A stretch of DNA of 64,000 bases from SB11 sp965249955 (GCA_965249955.1 OZ252261.1:1550001-1614000), one strand, 5' to 3'; positions 33,190-43,635 are shown, counted from the first letter of the stretch. The notes: generated from the letters alone by a model not told the origin. Program-made: numbers and translations.

Positions 33190-36100
33190 ATGCTTAGAAT
33201 AACTACCCTTTTACTGGCCGTACTATGTTTTTTGCAAATACAGGCCTCGCATACAATGGGTGGCGATTTTACCTATAAACTACTAAGCACAAGCGGCAAC
33301 AGTGCCACATACCAGCTTACTTTAAAGGTTTATCGCGATTGTTCAAATACTTCTAACTCAAAGCTGGATAATCAAATAAACATTAAGATTTTCTACGCCC
33401 ACAACGATCAATTATATCAAACATTAGCTGTAAACCTAATAACTGCTACAAACGTATTGCCCAACTGTATTGATAGCACTGTTGCGTGCATACAAGAAGG
33501 CATTTACAGGCGTAATGTAACTCTCTCTACCCCCACAAGTACAGCTTTTTATGGTTTCAACTTGGTGTGGGCACGTTGCTGTCGCAACTCAGGGCTAACC
33601 AATATACCCGATAACCAAGGGCAATTGTGGGCGGCTTTTATACCTAGCCACACCTACAAAAACAACTCGGTGCAATACCTTAATATACCTGTGCCTTTTT
33701 TGTGCCGCAACCGAGAAAACACATTTAACCTTAATGCCTTCGATCCTGACGGCGATTCGTTGGTATTTCGTTTGGTGCGCCCCTATCGTGCCGGCAGCTC
33801 TTTCTGCCCCAGTCCCAATGAGGCCACTTTTCCATGTAATCAAAGCGATTTGGTTCCTCCTTATAGGCTAATAAACTACCGCAATGGATATAGCGAAACC
33901 TTGCCGTTTGGAGTTGGTTCTTCCGTCTCTATAAACTCAACAACAGGTGAGATAACGGCATTGGTAAACCAAAACGGAAACTACGTTCTAGCTATTGAGG
34001 TTGAGGAGTTTAGAAAAACAAAAACAGGCTATGTATCTATGGGAACGACGCGGCGAGACATACAATATATTGTACGTACTTGCCCTGCAAACGAAGCTCC
34101 TTTAATAGACAGTGCTTATTCGGCAGGCTTTAATAAACAAGTTAACGCTTTAGAGCAATTGTGCTTTAATATAAGGGCTTACGATATAGAAAACGACTCG
34201 GTATATACCAGTCGTATCGGGGCTATTTTTGATAATTCGCAAGGCTTGCCTGCTCCTTATGCAACTTTGCCCGAAAGAGTGCGCAAAGGGGCTGATACTA
34301 TTCAGTTTTGTTGGCAGCCCTCGTGCGAGCACATTAGCGAATCGCCCTATATATTTACCGTTTTTGCCAATGATGATAAGTGTAATCAACGGCAGCGAAC
34401 TTACTCGGTAAAAGTAATACCTGTACCTGCTCTTGATGCACCTGTTTTTGGCTGTACTGAAATAGTAAATGACTCAGTAGTAAAACTCACTTTTAAAGCC
34501 CCGACGGATTCCACAGGCTTAGCATTTTACCGTGTTTATAGGGGTGTTGTAGGCTCAACAGGCTTTGTGCTTGTAGATACTGTATATAGTACCGGTGCAA
34601 CGCTAAACTATAATGATGTGGGAGTTACCCAAGCCCAAACCAAAGGCTACCAATATTATATAACAGCAGTAAACCGTTGCGGCAAGGATGGGGAAACTAG
34701 CGACACAGTAGCAACCCTTTTGGTTGATTTTAACAAAATTACCCCCGGAAAAGGCGATTTGGTATGGAATGCCCCCACAACCACCAGCCCTCAATACCAA
34801 GTGAGGCGAAGAAACAGCGGTGTATTTACTGATGTTGATTCTACCCCAACACTTAGCTATTTTTTAAACGAGTGTATAGTAAATACTGACTATAGAATAG
34901 AGGTGAAAACACAATACGGGTGTACTATTATATCAAACCCTGTTAATGTTTGGCTCACCCCTTCTGATAGCGTGCCGCCTGCCGCTCCCGAAATAAAATA
35001 TGCTACCATAAACACCACAGGCGCAATAGAACTGGCATGGCACAAAAGCGATAGCCCTTATGTAAAATATTACGAGATATGGCAAAGCAATAACGGTAGC
35101 CCATTTACGTTACAAACCACCCTTGAGTACGATTCTCTTCATACCAAAACAGGTTTATCAACCAAAAACACCATATACAGTTACTACGTAATAGCTAAAG
35201 ATAGCTGCCCTAGTGCCAATCAATCAGCACCGTCAGATACAATTAGTATAGTAGTCCCCTCACTTTCAACTTATGCCTGTGTACCATTGGTGCGCCTAAA
35301 CTGGAATACACCCGCTCAGTTTGGCACGCCTACTCAAAAATTTGAGGTAGAACGAAGTACAAACGGAGGTGCATTCATCTCTATAAATACACTTTCGGCA
35401 ACAGCTAATAATTATATTGATAGTGCTGTAATTAATGCCAATAGTTATTGTTACAGGCTAAAAGCAACAGGGACAAATACAGGTTTCAGTGCGTATTCTG
35501 ATACCCTTTGTATACAACCCACCACTTATCCATTACCCACCACTGTGCCAATTAACCTTACCACAGTAACGGCAACCGGAGCAGCAAGCGGTAAAACACA
35601 AACCCAATGGCAACGTATACCTTTAGCTGATACTTTTGCACGCAGCTACTTATTGTACCATGCTACCGATAGCACAGGTGCGTACAGCCAAATAGCTGAT
35701 ATTACCGCACTAAACGACACACTGTTTGAGCACACAACCATAAATACCGAAACAAGCAGCCATTTTTACCACGTACGGGTGCGCAATTTATGTAACTATG
35801 TTTCGGTTGATTCATCAGAAAGGCACGGAACTATGGTAGCTAGTGCCACCGGTGGCAACCTTACAGCGGCTCTCAATTGGACAGCATATAAAGGATGGCC
35901 TGTAAGCAACTACCGCATACATAGGGGCACAACGGCAGGTACACAAACGCCTTTGCTTACACTGGCAGGCACAGCACTTAGCTATACCGATACGGGGCTT
36001 TCATGCGGTAATAATTACTATTATAAAATTGAAGCCATTGGGGCAATGCCTTCTCAAAGTTCGTTTTCAAATGTTGATAGCGCATCGGTATACGATATTA

Positions 36101-37497
36101 TTCCTCCGCCAGCCAATACTATGGTGCGGGCGACTGTATTTACTACGGGTATAACCGACGGGCAAGTAATACTGCAATGGAATGCTTCAACAGAAAAAAA
36201 TAGAAAAGGCTACAATATATACCGCAGCGAGGCAGGGAGTGCATATACCCTTGCAGGTACAATAAACAATACAGCCGCTGGTACTATCAGCTATATTGAT
36301 AATAACCTAAATACAAAAACCCAAACCAACAGCTACTATGTTAGCGTGATAGATAGTTGTGGGAACGAGTCGATATATTCAGATACTCATACTGTAACCG
36401 ATATTACTGCTACCCCGGGGTTTTCTGAGGTAATAATACAATGGACTCCTTATGTGGGTTTTGGTAATTACGAGTACGAAGTGCAACGCCGCGAACCGGG
36501 TGTAAATTGGGCTACATTGGCCACATTGCCTAAAGACAGCGCACAATACATTGATAGGGGAACGCAGTGTCAAACCCCATACAACTATCGTATTAAAACC
36601 AATAATACAGATGTAGTGGGTTTGTTTTCTCTTTCTGACACCACACTTACCAAAGCCCTTGACACCCTTGCACCTGCCCCGCCATACCTGATACGAGCTA
36701 CCCGAGACAATGCCTCCACTGTTTTGGTACAATGGGCATCCTCTCCCGAGCCAGATATAAAAGAGTATGTACTGCAACGTGCTCGCCGATATACCGCCGC
36801 ATGGAAAACCATTTATACCACTGCCGCCGATACCTTTTATTACGATACTCTAACCGATATAGAGCGCCAAAGCTATTGCTACAGGCTATATGCCGTAGAC
36901 CAATGTAATAATATTGGTAAAACAGGTAATTTAGGATGCCTGCTTATGCTGCGCGGAGAAAGTAAACGCTTTGTAAATGAATTGAGCTGGGAAGGCTACC
37001 AAAACTGGCCTTTGGATGTAATGGAATACCGTGTATATAGAAGCGAAAACGGGCAGTTTTATGCGCCAATTGGCGATGTAAGCGGCAGCGTATACCAATA
37101 CAAGGATAGTTTGCTTACCGATACCGCCACATTATTTTGCTATTATATTGAAGCACAAGAAAACTTGGGCGGATTTGCAGCAACCTCTATATCAAACACA
37201 ATATGTGTTACCCAAAAGGCAGCATACCATATTCCCAGTTCCTTTACCCCTAGTTTTAGTGAAGGACTAAACGATGGCTTTGGCCCTGTGGGGCAATTTA
37301 TATCTAAAGTGAAGTTGGAAATTTACGACCGTTGGGGGCGATTGGTATACACCAACCCTAGTGGAACTAACCAGTGGTTTGGCCGAAGCAATGGAGGAGA
37401 TGTATTGCCCGAAGGAGTATATATGTATCACATGCTAATATACTCGTATGATGGAACAAAAACTGCCGAGCGCGGCACAGTAACTTTATTGCGCTAG
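33190..37497 (+). CDS. large secreted fibronectin-III-like protein with T9SS type B (gliding-motility-associated) C-terminal domain
   Basis: The 1435-residue protein begins with a signal peptide (1-19, ending IQAS). An N-terminal domain (about 20-300) contains paired cysteines and the HTMGGDFTYK opening common to this group. Then come about eight fibronectin-III-like beta modules, recognisable by a repeating W-core, Y-x-V/I-x-R and late Y-x-Y-x-I/V pattern. The last 89 residues (1347-1435) are the gliding-motility-associated C-terminal domain, with IPSSFTPS, IYDRWGRLVY and EGVYMYHM. Type B signals export through T9SS and usually leave the protein surface-bound. Adhesion is a reasonable inference. 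Confidence 0.88.
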   Translation: MLRITTLLLAVLCFLQIQASHTMGGDFTYKLLSTSGNSATYQLTLKVYRDCSNTSNSKLDNQINIKIFYAHNDQLYQTLAVNLITATNVLPNCIDSTVACIQEGIYRRNVTLSTPTSTAFYGFNLVWARCCRNSGLTNIPDNQGQLWAAFIPSHTYKNNSVQYLNIPVPFLCRNRENTFNLNAFDPDGDSLVFRLVRPYRAGSSFCPSPNEATFPCNQSDLVPPYRLINYRNGYSETLPFGVGSSVSINSTTGEITALVNQNGNYVLAIEVEEFRKTKTGYVSMGTTRRDIQYIVRTCPANEAPLIDSAYSAGFNKQVNALEQLCFNIRAYDIENDSVYTSRIGAIFDNSQGLPAPYATLPERVRKGADTIQFCWQPSCEHISESPYIFTVFANDDKCNQRQRTYSVKVIPVPALDAPVFGCTEIVNDSVVKLTFKAPTDSTGLAFYRVYRGVVGSTGFVLVDTVYSTGATLNYNDVGVTQAQTKGYQYYITAVNRCGKDGETSDTVATLLVDFNKITPGKGDLVWNAPTTTSPQYQVRRRNSGVFTDVDSTPTLSYFLNECIVNTDYRIEVKTQYGCTIISNPVNVWLTPSDSVPPAAPEIKYATINTTGAIELAWHKSDSPYVKYYEIWQSNNGSPFTLQTTLEYDSLHTKTGLSTKNTIYSYYVIAKDSCPSANQSAPSDTISIVVPSLSTYACVPLVRLNWNTPAQFGTPTQKFEVERSTNGGAFISINTLSATANNYIDSAVINANSYCYRLKATGTNTGFSAYSDTLCIQPTTYPLPTTVPINLTTVTATGAASGKTQTQWQRIPLADTFARSYLLYHATDSTGAYSQIADITALNDTLFEHTTINTETSSHFYHVRVRNLCNYVSVDSSERHGTMVASATGGNLTAALNWTAYKGWPVSNYRIHRGTTAGTQTPLLTLAGTALSYTDTGLSCGNNYYYKIEAIGAMPSQSSFSNVDSASVYDIIPPPANTMVRATVFTTGITDGQVILQWNASTEKNRKGYNIYRSEAGSAYTLAGTINNTAAGTISYIDNNLNTKTQTNSYYVSVIDSCGNESIYSDTHTVTDITATPGFSEVIIQWTPYVGFGNYEYEVQRREPGVNWATLATLPKDSAQYIDRGTQCQTPYNYRIKTNNTDVVGLFSLSDTTLTKALDTLAPAPPYLIRATRDNASTVLVQWASSPEPDIKEYVLQRARRYTAAWKTIYTTAADTFYYDTLTDIERQSYCYRLYAVDQCNNIGKTGNLGCLLMLRGESKRFVNELSWEGYQNWPLDVMEYRVYRSENGQFYAPIGDVSGSVYQYKDSLLTDTATLFCYYIEAQENLGGFAATSISNTICVTQKAAYHIPSSFTPSFSEGLNDGFGPVGQFISKVKLEIYDRWGRLVYTNPSGTNQWFGRSNGGDVLPEGVYMYHMLIYSYDGTKTAERGTVTLLR

Positions 37498-37593
37498 TAA
37501 GTGGTTTTATACCCTATTTACTCCGTTTGCTACAATTTTTAAACCTTACCCGCTTTAAATAATAAATGTATGGAGTAACTTGCGACCAAAGTT

Positions 37594-38574
37594 GTGAGCA
37601 GCCCCACCCTAGACCAAATAAAAGCGCCCATAGAGCAGGAGCTTACCTTGTTTGAAACCAAATTCAGGCAAAGTATGAAAAGCTCGGTGTCTTTGCTTGA
37701 TACTATAATGACCTATATAGTAAAACGCAAAGGCAAGCAAATGCGCCCCATGTTTGTGCTTTTTACTGCTAAACTAAACGGGGGAATTACTGAGGCTACG
37801 CACCGCGGCGCGGCTTTGGTAGAGTTGCTGCACACCGCCACATTGGTGCACGATGATGTGGTAGACGACTCGTACAAACGTCGTGGGTTTTTCTCCATCA
37901 ACGCCCTTTGGAAAAACAAAATAGCTGTTTTGGTGGGCGATTACCTGCTAAGCAAAGGCTTACTTTTAGCTGTACGCAATAAAGATTTTAACTTGTTGGA
38001 AACGGTAAGCGATGCCGTACAAAAAATGAGCGAAGGCGAGCTTTTGCAAATAGAAAAAGCCCGCAAGCTAAACCTTGATGAAGAGGTATATTTTGATATT
38101 ATTACCAAAAAAACAGCCTCGCTTATAGCCTCGTGTTGTGCCATTGGTGCAGCATCAGTAATACCTGATGATAGCGAACGTATTGAGCAAATGCGCTTGT
38201 TTGGTGAAAAAATTGGTATTGCCTTCCAGATAAAAGACGATTTGTTTGATTACGGTACCGATGATATAGGCAAACCGCTAGGTATAGATATAAAAGAAAA
38301 AAAACTTACCCTACCGCTTATATACGCGCTAAACCACGCACCTTCTGATGTGCGCCGTAGGCTGATATATATTATCAAAAACCAAAACACCAACACCAAA
38401 AAAGTGCGCGAGGTGGTAGACTATGTGCACAGCAGCGGTGGCATTGAATACGCCAAGCAGGCTATGGAACGCTACAAAGCCGAAGCCCTTGAAATACTAA
38501 ACTCTTTTCCCGATAACGAAGCGCGTACTCGCCTAAACCAATTGGTTGAGTTTGTAATTGCCCGAAAAAAATAG
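37594..38574 (+). CDS. polyprenyl diphosphate synthase
   Basis: A 326-residue all-helical trans-prenyltransferase that chains isopentenyl diphosphate onto allylic diphosphates, probably for the quinone side chain. The first Asp-rich motif is DDVVD (87-91), with KRRG following; the second is DDLFD (215-219). Translation starts at GTG, the only start keeping the N-terminal helix. The chain length of the product cannot be predicted with confidence. It converges with prfA across a shared hairpin. Confidence 0.92.
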   Translation: MSSPTLDQIKAPIEQELTLFETKFRQSMKSSVSLLDTIMTYIVKRKGKQMRPMFVLFTAKLNGGITEATHRGAALVELLHTATLVHDDVVDDSYKRRGFFSINALWKNKIAVLVGDYLLSKGLLLAVRNKDFNLLETVSDAVQKMSEGELLQIEKARKLNLDEEVYFDIITKKTASLIASCCAIGAASVIPDDSERIEQMRLFGEKIGIAFQIKDDLFDYGTDDIGKPLGIDIKEKKLTLPLIYALNHAPSDVRRRLIYIIKNQNTNTKKVREVVDYVHSSGGIEYAKQAMERYKAEALEILNSFPDNEARTRLNQLVEFVIARKK

Positions 38575-38645
38575 TCTTTTCTTGTTTCAACTTTATTATA
38601 AAAACTGTTTTGGTGAAGAGAAACAATCTATTTGCACAAAACAAA

Positions 38646-38678
38646 AATGCGAAACAGGTTTTAAGCCTATTTCGCATT
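38646..38678. terminator. terminator between polyprenyl synthase and prfA
   Basis: 13-nt arms (38646-38658 and 38666-38678) with one mismatch and a 7-nt loop. On the minus strand the hairpin is followed by a T run, so it mainly serves prfA. Confidence 0.78.
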
Positions 38679-38706
38679 ATATTTAGTTGTTATAAGGTAA
38701 AGCGAA

Positions 38707-39777
38707 TTAATTCACACCCTCTTTCAAGCGTTCGGCATTTTCAGCCAATTGCAGTTGTTCTATAATTTCGTCAATCTCGCCGTTCATTACAGCATCAAGG
38801 CTATACAAGGTAAGACCAATACGGTGGTCGGTCAAACGGCTTTGGGGAAAGTTATACGTGCGTATTTTGGCACTACGGTCGCCCGTGCTCACCATCGTTT
38901 TACGTTTCTTACTCACCTCTTCCAGCCACTTGTTGTGCTCAATCTCGTAAAGACGACCACGAAGCACTTTCATAGCCTTTTCTTTATTTTTTATTTGCGA
39001 TTTCTCGTCTTGGCACTGCGCCACAATACCCGTAGGCACGTGCGTTAATCGCACCGCACTATACGTAGTATTTACCGATTGTCCGCCGGGCCCTGATGAG
39101 CAAAACGTATCAACCCTTATATCGCTCTCCTTCATATCCACATCAATCTCGTCTGCCTCGGGCAATACCACCACCGATGCTGCCGATGTATGCACACGGC
39201 CTTGTGTTTCGGTAGCAGGCACACGTTGCACACGGTGCACACCACTTTCGTACTTTAATATACCGTACGACCCTGTGCTTAGCACATTAAATACCACTTT
39301 GCTAAATCCGCCGCTAGTGCCTTCCATCATCTCCAACACCTCTATCTTCCAGCCTTTATTATCACAAAACTTTTGGTACATACGGTAAAGGTCGCCCGCA
39401 AAAATAGCCGCTTCATCGCCACCAGCACCGCCACGTATTTCTACCATAGCGTGTTTATCGTCTTGTGGGTCTTTAGGAATCAGCATCAGCCTAATTTCTT
39501 CTTCCATCGGCTCTTGTTGTTCCTCTAGCTCCCAAAGCTCTTCTTTTGCCATCTCGCGCATCTCTTCATCCTTTTCAGTGTTCAAAATTTGCTTGGTACT
39601 GGCAATATTGTCCATCAAGTTTTTATACTCGCCATATTTTTCTACAATAGGCGTCAAATCACGGTACTCCTTGTTCAGTTGCGCAAAACGTTTCATGTCG
39701 GCCATTGCCTCAGGGCTACTAAGCAGTCCTTCAACCTCTTTCCAACGTGTTTTTATTGCTTCTAATTTATCCAACAT
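38707..39777 (-). CDS. prfA: peptide chain release factor 1
   Basis: RF1 recognises UAA and UAG at the ribosome and triggers peptide release. The 356 residues include the PAT tripeptide (187-189) that distinguishes RF1 from RF2, and the catalytic GGQ at 231-233 within SSGPGGQSVNT. The N-terminal helical domain and C-terminal domain are complete. Monocistronic as far as can be seen; divergent from the fasciclin gene. Confidence 0.96.
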   Translation of the reverse strand: MLDKLEAIKTRWKEVEGLLSSPEAMADMKRFAQLNKEYRDLTPIVEKYGEYKNLMDNIASTKQILNTEKDEEMREMAKEELWELEEQQEPMEEEIRLMLIPKDPQDDKHAMVEIRGGAGGDEAAIFAGDLYRMYQKFCDNKGWKIEVLEMMEGTSGGFSKVVFNVLSTGSYGILKYESGVHRVQRVPATETQGRVHTSAASVVVLPEADEIDVDMKESDIRVDTFCSSGPGGQSVNTTYSAVRLTHVPTGIVAQCQDEKSQIKNKEKAMKVLRGRLYEIEHNKWLEEVSKKRKTMVSTGDRSAKIRTYNFPQSRLTDHRIGLTLYSLDAVMNGEIDEIIEQLQLAENAERLKEGVN

Positions 39778-39943
39778 GGCTTCTCAAAAATAATTTGCAA
39801 AGGTAGGCTTTTTAGGGTATTTGTGCTTTGGCGATGTTGCTATTTATTGGTTCTATTACAATGGTTAACTAAAATATTTTCAAAAAATAAAAACCATAGC
39901 GGGTGTGTCGGCCGTATGTATGCTAAATATTAAAACAATCATT

Positions 39944-40504
39944 ATGAAAAACGTTAAAACCCTATTTACAAAATCAGCACTTGTGTTGGTTGCTTTTGCC
40001 TCTTTCCAAACCCTTAGTGCCCAAACAACGGTTGTTGGCGGGCAAGAAATGTATCCTGCTAAAGATATTGTTGATAATGCTGTAAACAGTGCCGACCACA
40101 CTACCCTAGTAGCCGCTGTAAAAGCAGGTGGATTGGTAGAAACCCTAAAAAGCGACGGCCCTTTTACTGTTTTCGCTCCCACCAACGATGCTTTTGAAAA
40201 CCTACCCGCAGGCACTGTAGAGACTCTTTTGAAACCCGAAAACAAAAGCCAATTGGTAGGCGTACTCACGTACCATGTACTTTCGGGCAAATACGATTTT
40301 GCCGCTCTTGCTAAATTAATTAAAAAAGGAAAAGGCGAGGCAAAACTAAAAACAGTTGCAGGTGCCGAGTTGACTTTTAAAATGAACGGTGAACATAATA
40401 TTACTGTTACTGATGCCAACGGCAGTACCGCAAATATTAGTGTGTACGATGTATACCAATCGAACGGAGTGATACACGTAGTTGATAAAGTATTGTTGCC
40501 ATAA
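39944..40504 (+). CDS. exported fasciclin-domain protein
   Basis: With the ATG at 39944 the product has 186 residues: a signal peptide (1-26, ending LSAQ), a short linker and a single FAS1 domain (about 45-186). Its H1 box is GPFTVFAPTNDAF, its middle segment is LVGVLTYHVLSGKY, and its H2 box is NGVIHVVDKVLLP. FAS1 domains mediate adhesion or binding of small ligands. It ends in its own terminator. Confidence 0.92.
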   Translation: MKNVKTLFTKSALVLVAFASFQTLSAQTTVVGGQEMYPAKDIVDNAVNSADHTTLVAAVKAGGLVETLKSDGPFTVFAPTNDAFENLPAGTVETLLKPENKSQLVGVLTYHVLSGKYDFAALAKLIKKGKGEAKLKTVAGAELTFKMNGEHNITVTDANGSTANISVYDVYQSNGVIHVVDKVLLP

Positions 40505-40535
40505 TAACTAAAGGTATTGCATTAACTGCAATTTT

Positions 40536-40583
40536 AGTCCGCCCAAGCTTTACAGGCAGGTTAGCAAAGGGCGGGCTTTTTTT
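40536..40583 (+). terminator. rho-independent terminator of fasciclin gene
   Basis: Arms AGTCCGCCC (40536-40544) and GGGCGGGCT (40569-40577, one G-T pair) with a 24-nt loop and a run of seven T. Confidence 0.8.
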
Positions 40584-40610
40584 ATTAATTATTTTAAAAC
40601 CAAAAGAAGT

Positions 40611-41087
40611 ATGAAGGCATATAAAACAATAGTGGTGTTGGGTTTGCTTGTTTTTGCTGCTTGTGCCAAAAAAACTACTGCGGTAGATGATGGTGTAAAT
40701 AAAGTGGTGAAAACTGAAGAAGAATGGAAAAAACAATTAACGGATGATGAGTACAAGGTTTTGCGCGAGAAGGCTACTGAAAAGCCTTACACGGGTGAGT
40801 ACGATCAGTTTTGGGATAGTGGGGTTTATGTGTGCAAAGCCTGCGGAAACGAATTGTTTTATAGCAATACCAAGTTTGATGCAGGGTGTGGTTGGCCTAG
40901 TTTTTTTAAAACGATAGACAGTAATAAAATTACAACCAAGGCCGATTATTCTTTAGGTGTTAAACGTATTGAAGTGATGTGTGCCCGATGTATGGGGCAT
41001 TTGGGTCATGTTTTTGATGACGGCCCCGATACCACAGGGCTTCGGTACTGCATCAATTCTATATCGTTGGGTTTTACTAAAAAATAA
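40611..41087 (+). CDS. msrB: peptide-methionine (R)-S-oxide reductase, lipoprotein form
   Basis: Reduces methionine-R-sulfoxide in proteins. The 158-residue product has a lipobox FAAC at Cys18, so it is placed in the envelope, where it would repair oxidised exported proteins. The MsrB domain (about 35-158) shows both zinc-binding pairs, CKAC and CARC, the GWPSF block, HLGHVFDDGP and the catalytic Cys in LRYCINS. MsrA is not adjacent. Confidence 0.93.
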   Translation: MKAYKTIVVLGLLVFAACAKKTTAVDDGVNKVVKTEEEWKKQLTDDEYKVLREKATEKPYTGEYDQFWDSGVYVCKACGNELFYSNTKFDAGCGWPSFFKTIDSNKITTKADYSLGVKRIEVMCARCMGHLGHVFDDGPDTTGLRYCINSISLGFTKK

Positions 41088-41237
41088 AAACAAGCATTTT
41101 TACCGTTGATAACAAACAAAATATAGCTTCGCAGGGTTTTTAATTTGTATTTGGCTCGACTAAAATTTAAAAATTTGTAGGTTGAGCTTTATTTTTTTAC
41201 GTTAAATAGTATACATTAGTTGCAAGTTTATCAGTAT

Positions 41238-42080
41238 ATGGAGTCAGAACATGGGAAGCCTGTGGAGGCAAAAAAGTTGTTTCCTGTTATACAACAAAAG
41301 TTAAAAGAGGTACTTACATCATTAAAAGACGATGACTGGGACAGGCATACTTTGGCTCGGTTGTGGTCGGTGAAAGATGTTGCTGCACACATATTAGATG
41401 GTAATCTTAGGGCGTTATCACTTCAACGCGACGGTAATAAAAGAATAGAGGCACCCAAAAACCGATCGTACAAAGATGTGGTGAAATGGTTAAATGTTAC
41501 TAATGCTGAGTGGATAGTAACTGCCCGCAGATTAAGCCCTCAGGTACTTGTTTTTTTGTTAGAACAAACCGCACAACCTATTACCGATTATTTTAGTAGC
41601 CTTGATGACGATGCTCCATCGCTATATCCTGTGGATTGGGCAGGAGAAACTGAAAGTAAAAACTGGCTGCACGTGGCTAGAGAGTATAGCGAGCGTTGGC
41701 TACACCAACAACAAATACGCGATGCTGTGAACAAGCAAGATATTATAACCAAAGAGTTGTTTTATCCATTTATGGATACGATGATGTATGGTATGCCTTA
41801 TACATTTAGAAAAGCAGAAGCCAAAGAGGGTACTACTGTAAAAATTGATGTAACAGGTGATGCAGGCGGACAATGGCTGGTAACAAAAAACAACGACAAT
41901 TGGCAACTGCACAAAAACAATAATATTGCTAGTGATTGCGAAATTTTGATTGACCCCGATACTGCTTGGAAGCTATTTAGCAAGGGCATAACTCCTGCTA
42001 CTGCAAAAAGAAAAATAACTATTAATGGTGATGAAAAACTAGCCGATACCGCCCTTAGTATGGTGTCAGTTATGGCTTAG
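41238..42080 (+). CDS. DinB/maleylpyruvate isomerase N-terminal domain protein
   Basis: Started at the ATG at 41238, the protein has 280 residues; an in-frame TTG lies 18 bp upstream. The N-terminal part (about 10-165) is a four-helix DinB-like fold of the maleylpyruvate-isomerase or mycothiol-transferase group (WSVKDVAAHILDGNLRAL). The C-terminal part (about 195-280) resembles the SCP2-like domain often joined to it (DCEILIDPDTAWKLFSKG). The thiol cofactor and substrate are unknown. The stop overlaps lpxH by 4 bp, convergent. Confidence 0.75.
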   Translation: MESEHGKPVEAKKLFPVIQQKLKEVLTSLKDDDWDRHTLARLWSVKDVAAHILDGNLRALSLQRDGNKRIEAPKNRSYKDVVKWLNVTNAEWIVTARRLSPQVLVFLLEQTAQPITDYFSSLDDDAPSLYPVDWAGETESKNWLHVAREYSERWLHQQQIRDAVNKQDIITKELFYPFMDTMMYGMPYTFRKAEAKEGTTVKIDVTGDAGGQWLVTKNNDNWQLHKNNNIASDCEILIDPDTAWKLFSKGITPATAKRKITINGDEKLADTALSMVSVMA

Positions 42081-42847
42081 TGGTTTTCTCCTTCAAATTT
42101 TTTCAATTCTACATTTTCGCCATCAAAAACGGCGTAGGTAAAATGGTTTATCCAATCGCCTAGGTTTATGTAGTGGCTGCTAGCCTGCAACTCAATATCC
42201 ATAGGCAAATGGCGGTGTCCGTATATAAAAAAGTCGTAGTGTTGGGTTTGTAGTTTCTCGCGGCTGTAAATAATAAGCCATTCGTTTTCTTCACCCAAAA
42301 AGGTAGCATCGCTGTCGCCTGTTTTTTTGCGACTGGTACCACTAAAATAGTTAGCTATACCTATGCCAATATCAGGATGTACCCAACGGAACAACCATTG
42401 GCACAGTTTGCTGGCAAATACTTTTTTTATGAATTTATAGCCTTTATCGCCGGGGCCCAAACCATCGCCGTGCGCTATATGAAACTTTTTGCCGTTTATC
42501 TCCCTATCAATAGGTTGGCGTATTACAGGTATGCCTAGTTCTTCTTCAAAGTAGCCAAACATCCACATATCATGGTTGCCTGTAAAAAAGGTAATGGGTA
42601 TGCCCATGTCGCGCAGTTCGGCTAGTTTGCCCAATAGGCGAGTAAAATATTTGGGTATTACGGTTTTGTATTCAAACCAAAAATCAAAAAGGTCGCCCAC
42701 CAAATATATTTCGGCGGCATCGTGCTTCACCGTGTCCAACCATGCCACTAAGCGTTTTTCGCGTGCCAAACTCTTATCATAGTTGGGCACCCCGAGGTGA
42801 AAATCGGAAGCAAAGTATATCTTTTTATCTGTGGGTAGAGTAGTCAA
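42077..42847 (-). CDS. lpxH: UDP-2,3-diacylglucosamine diphosphatase
   Basis: A metallophosphoesterase of the lipid A pathway that cleaves UDP-2,3-diacylglucosamine to lipid X and UMP. The 256 residues carry all metal-ligand motifs: SDFHLG (14-19), GDLFDFW, TGNHDMW, HGDG and YGHRH. This also shows that the organism is Gram-negative. It lies 9 bp after the LUD gene on the same strand, so the two are co-transcribed. Confidence 0.92.
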   Translation of the reverse strand: MTTLPTDKKIYFASDFHLGVPNYDKSLAREKRLVAWLDTVKHDAAEIYLVGDLFDFWFEYKTVIPKYFTRLLGKLAELRDMGIPITFFTGNHDMWMFGYFEEELGIPVIRQPIDREINGKKFHIAHGDGLGPGDKGYKFIKKVFASKLCQWLFRWVHPDIGIGIANYFSGTSRKKTGDSDATFLGEENEWLIIYSREKLQTQHYDFFIYGHRHLPMDIELQASSHYINLGDWINHFTYAVFDGENVELKKFEGENH

Positions 42848-42856
42848 AGGAAGAAA

Positions 42857-43504
42857 TTACAATTTGGTTTTTTCGTTCACCAAAAATACATACAATTCTT
42901 TTGGCCCGTGTACACCCGTTACCAATTGCATTTCTATATCGGCGGTGCGGCTGGGGCCTGTAATAAAGTTTATGGCTGTGGGTAGTTTTTTACCGTAGTG
43001 GTTGCCCAGTAGTTTAAGCCCGTCTTTTATATCGGGAACTACTTGGTTCATCCACGCTACAACAATATGTGCTTGTGGAACGGCTACAAGGCTGCGGCTG
43101 TTTTTTAGTGAGCTGGTTACTATGCTGCCCGTGCGGGCTATAAGGCACTCGCAAGTGGTTAGTGTGGCTTCAGCTTTTTCAAGGTTGTTACCGCTAGGCT
43201 CGTACTCCAACTCTATATCTTCAAGCTCGGTTTTTAGTTTTTTATCCCAGCAATACAGGTTATTCCATTTCTTGTTTTCCTGTAAATCAATCAGGTTATC
43301 AATCAAATCAAACTTGTTGTGGCAAAACACCAGTTTGCCGCCTGCTTGGGTAAAATTTTGAGCAAAAACCTCGGGCAAAGGCTCGGTTATATCTTCATAC
43401 ACAGAGCTTTCAAGATCTAGCTGCGGGTGCTTGGCAGGATTTTTATACAGCAAGCCTGCCCGTATTTTTTTTAGTATGCGCTCTTTTGGGGTGATGTTAT
43501 CCAT
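42857..43504 (-). CDS. LUD domain protein (LutC/YkgG family)
   Basis: With the ATG at MDNITPK, the protein has 215 residues; a longer start 12 bp upstream is possible. It consists of the LUD (lactate utilisation) domain, with TCECLIARTGSIV, VAVPQAHIVV and the ending FITGPSRTADIEMQLVTGVHGP. LutC works with LutA and LutB in lactate oxidation, but those partners are absent here. I recall that in Bacteroidota this single LUD gene often lies next to ftsH, as it does here, so the lactate link is doubtful. Confidence 0.85.
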   Translation of the reverse strand: MDNITPKERILKKIRAGLLYKNPAKHPQLDLESSVYEDITEPLPEVFAQNFTQAGGKLVFCHNKFDLIDNLIDLQENKKWNNLYCWDKKLKTELEDIELEYEPSGNNLEKAEATLTTCECLIARTGSIVTSSLKNSRSLVAVPQAHIVVAWMNQVVPDIKDGLKLLGNHYGKKLPTAINFITGPSRTADIEMQLVTGVHGPKELYVFLVNEKTKL

Positions 43505-43584
43505 TGCCAATAGCAAAAGTAATAAATGAGGGCTGTTTTAACCGAAATAGTTTTTTGTACTACTGTTTATTAGTCTTAGGCTAC

Positions 43585-43610
43585 AAAAAAAGCCCTGCAA
43601 TGCAGGGCTT
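43585..43610 (-). terminator. rho-independent terminator of ftsH
   Basis: Arms AAAGCCCTGC (43588-43597) and the complement (43601-43610) with a 3-nt loop. On the minus strand the stem is followed by a T run, so ftsH transcription ends here, before the LUD gene. Confidence 0.85.
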
Positions 43611-43635
43611 TTACATATAGTTTCTTGAAAAGAAA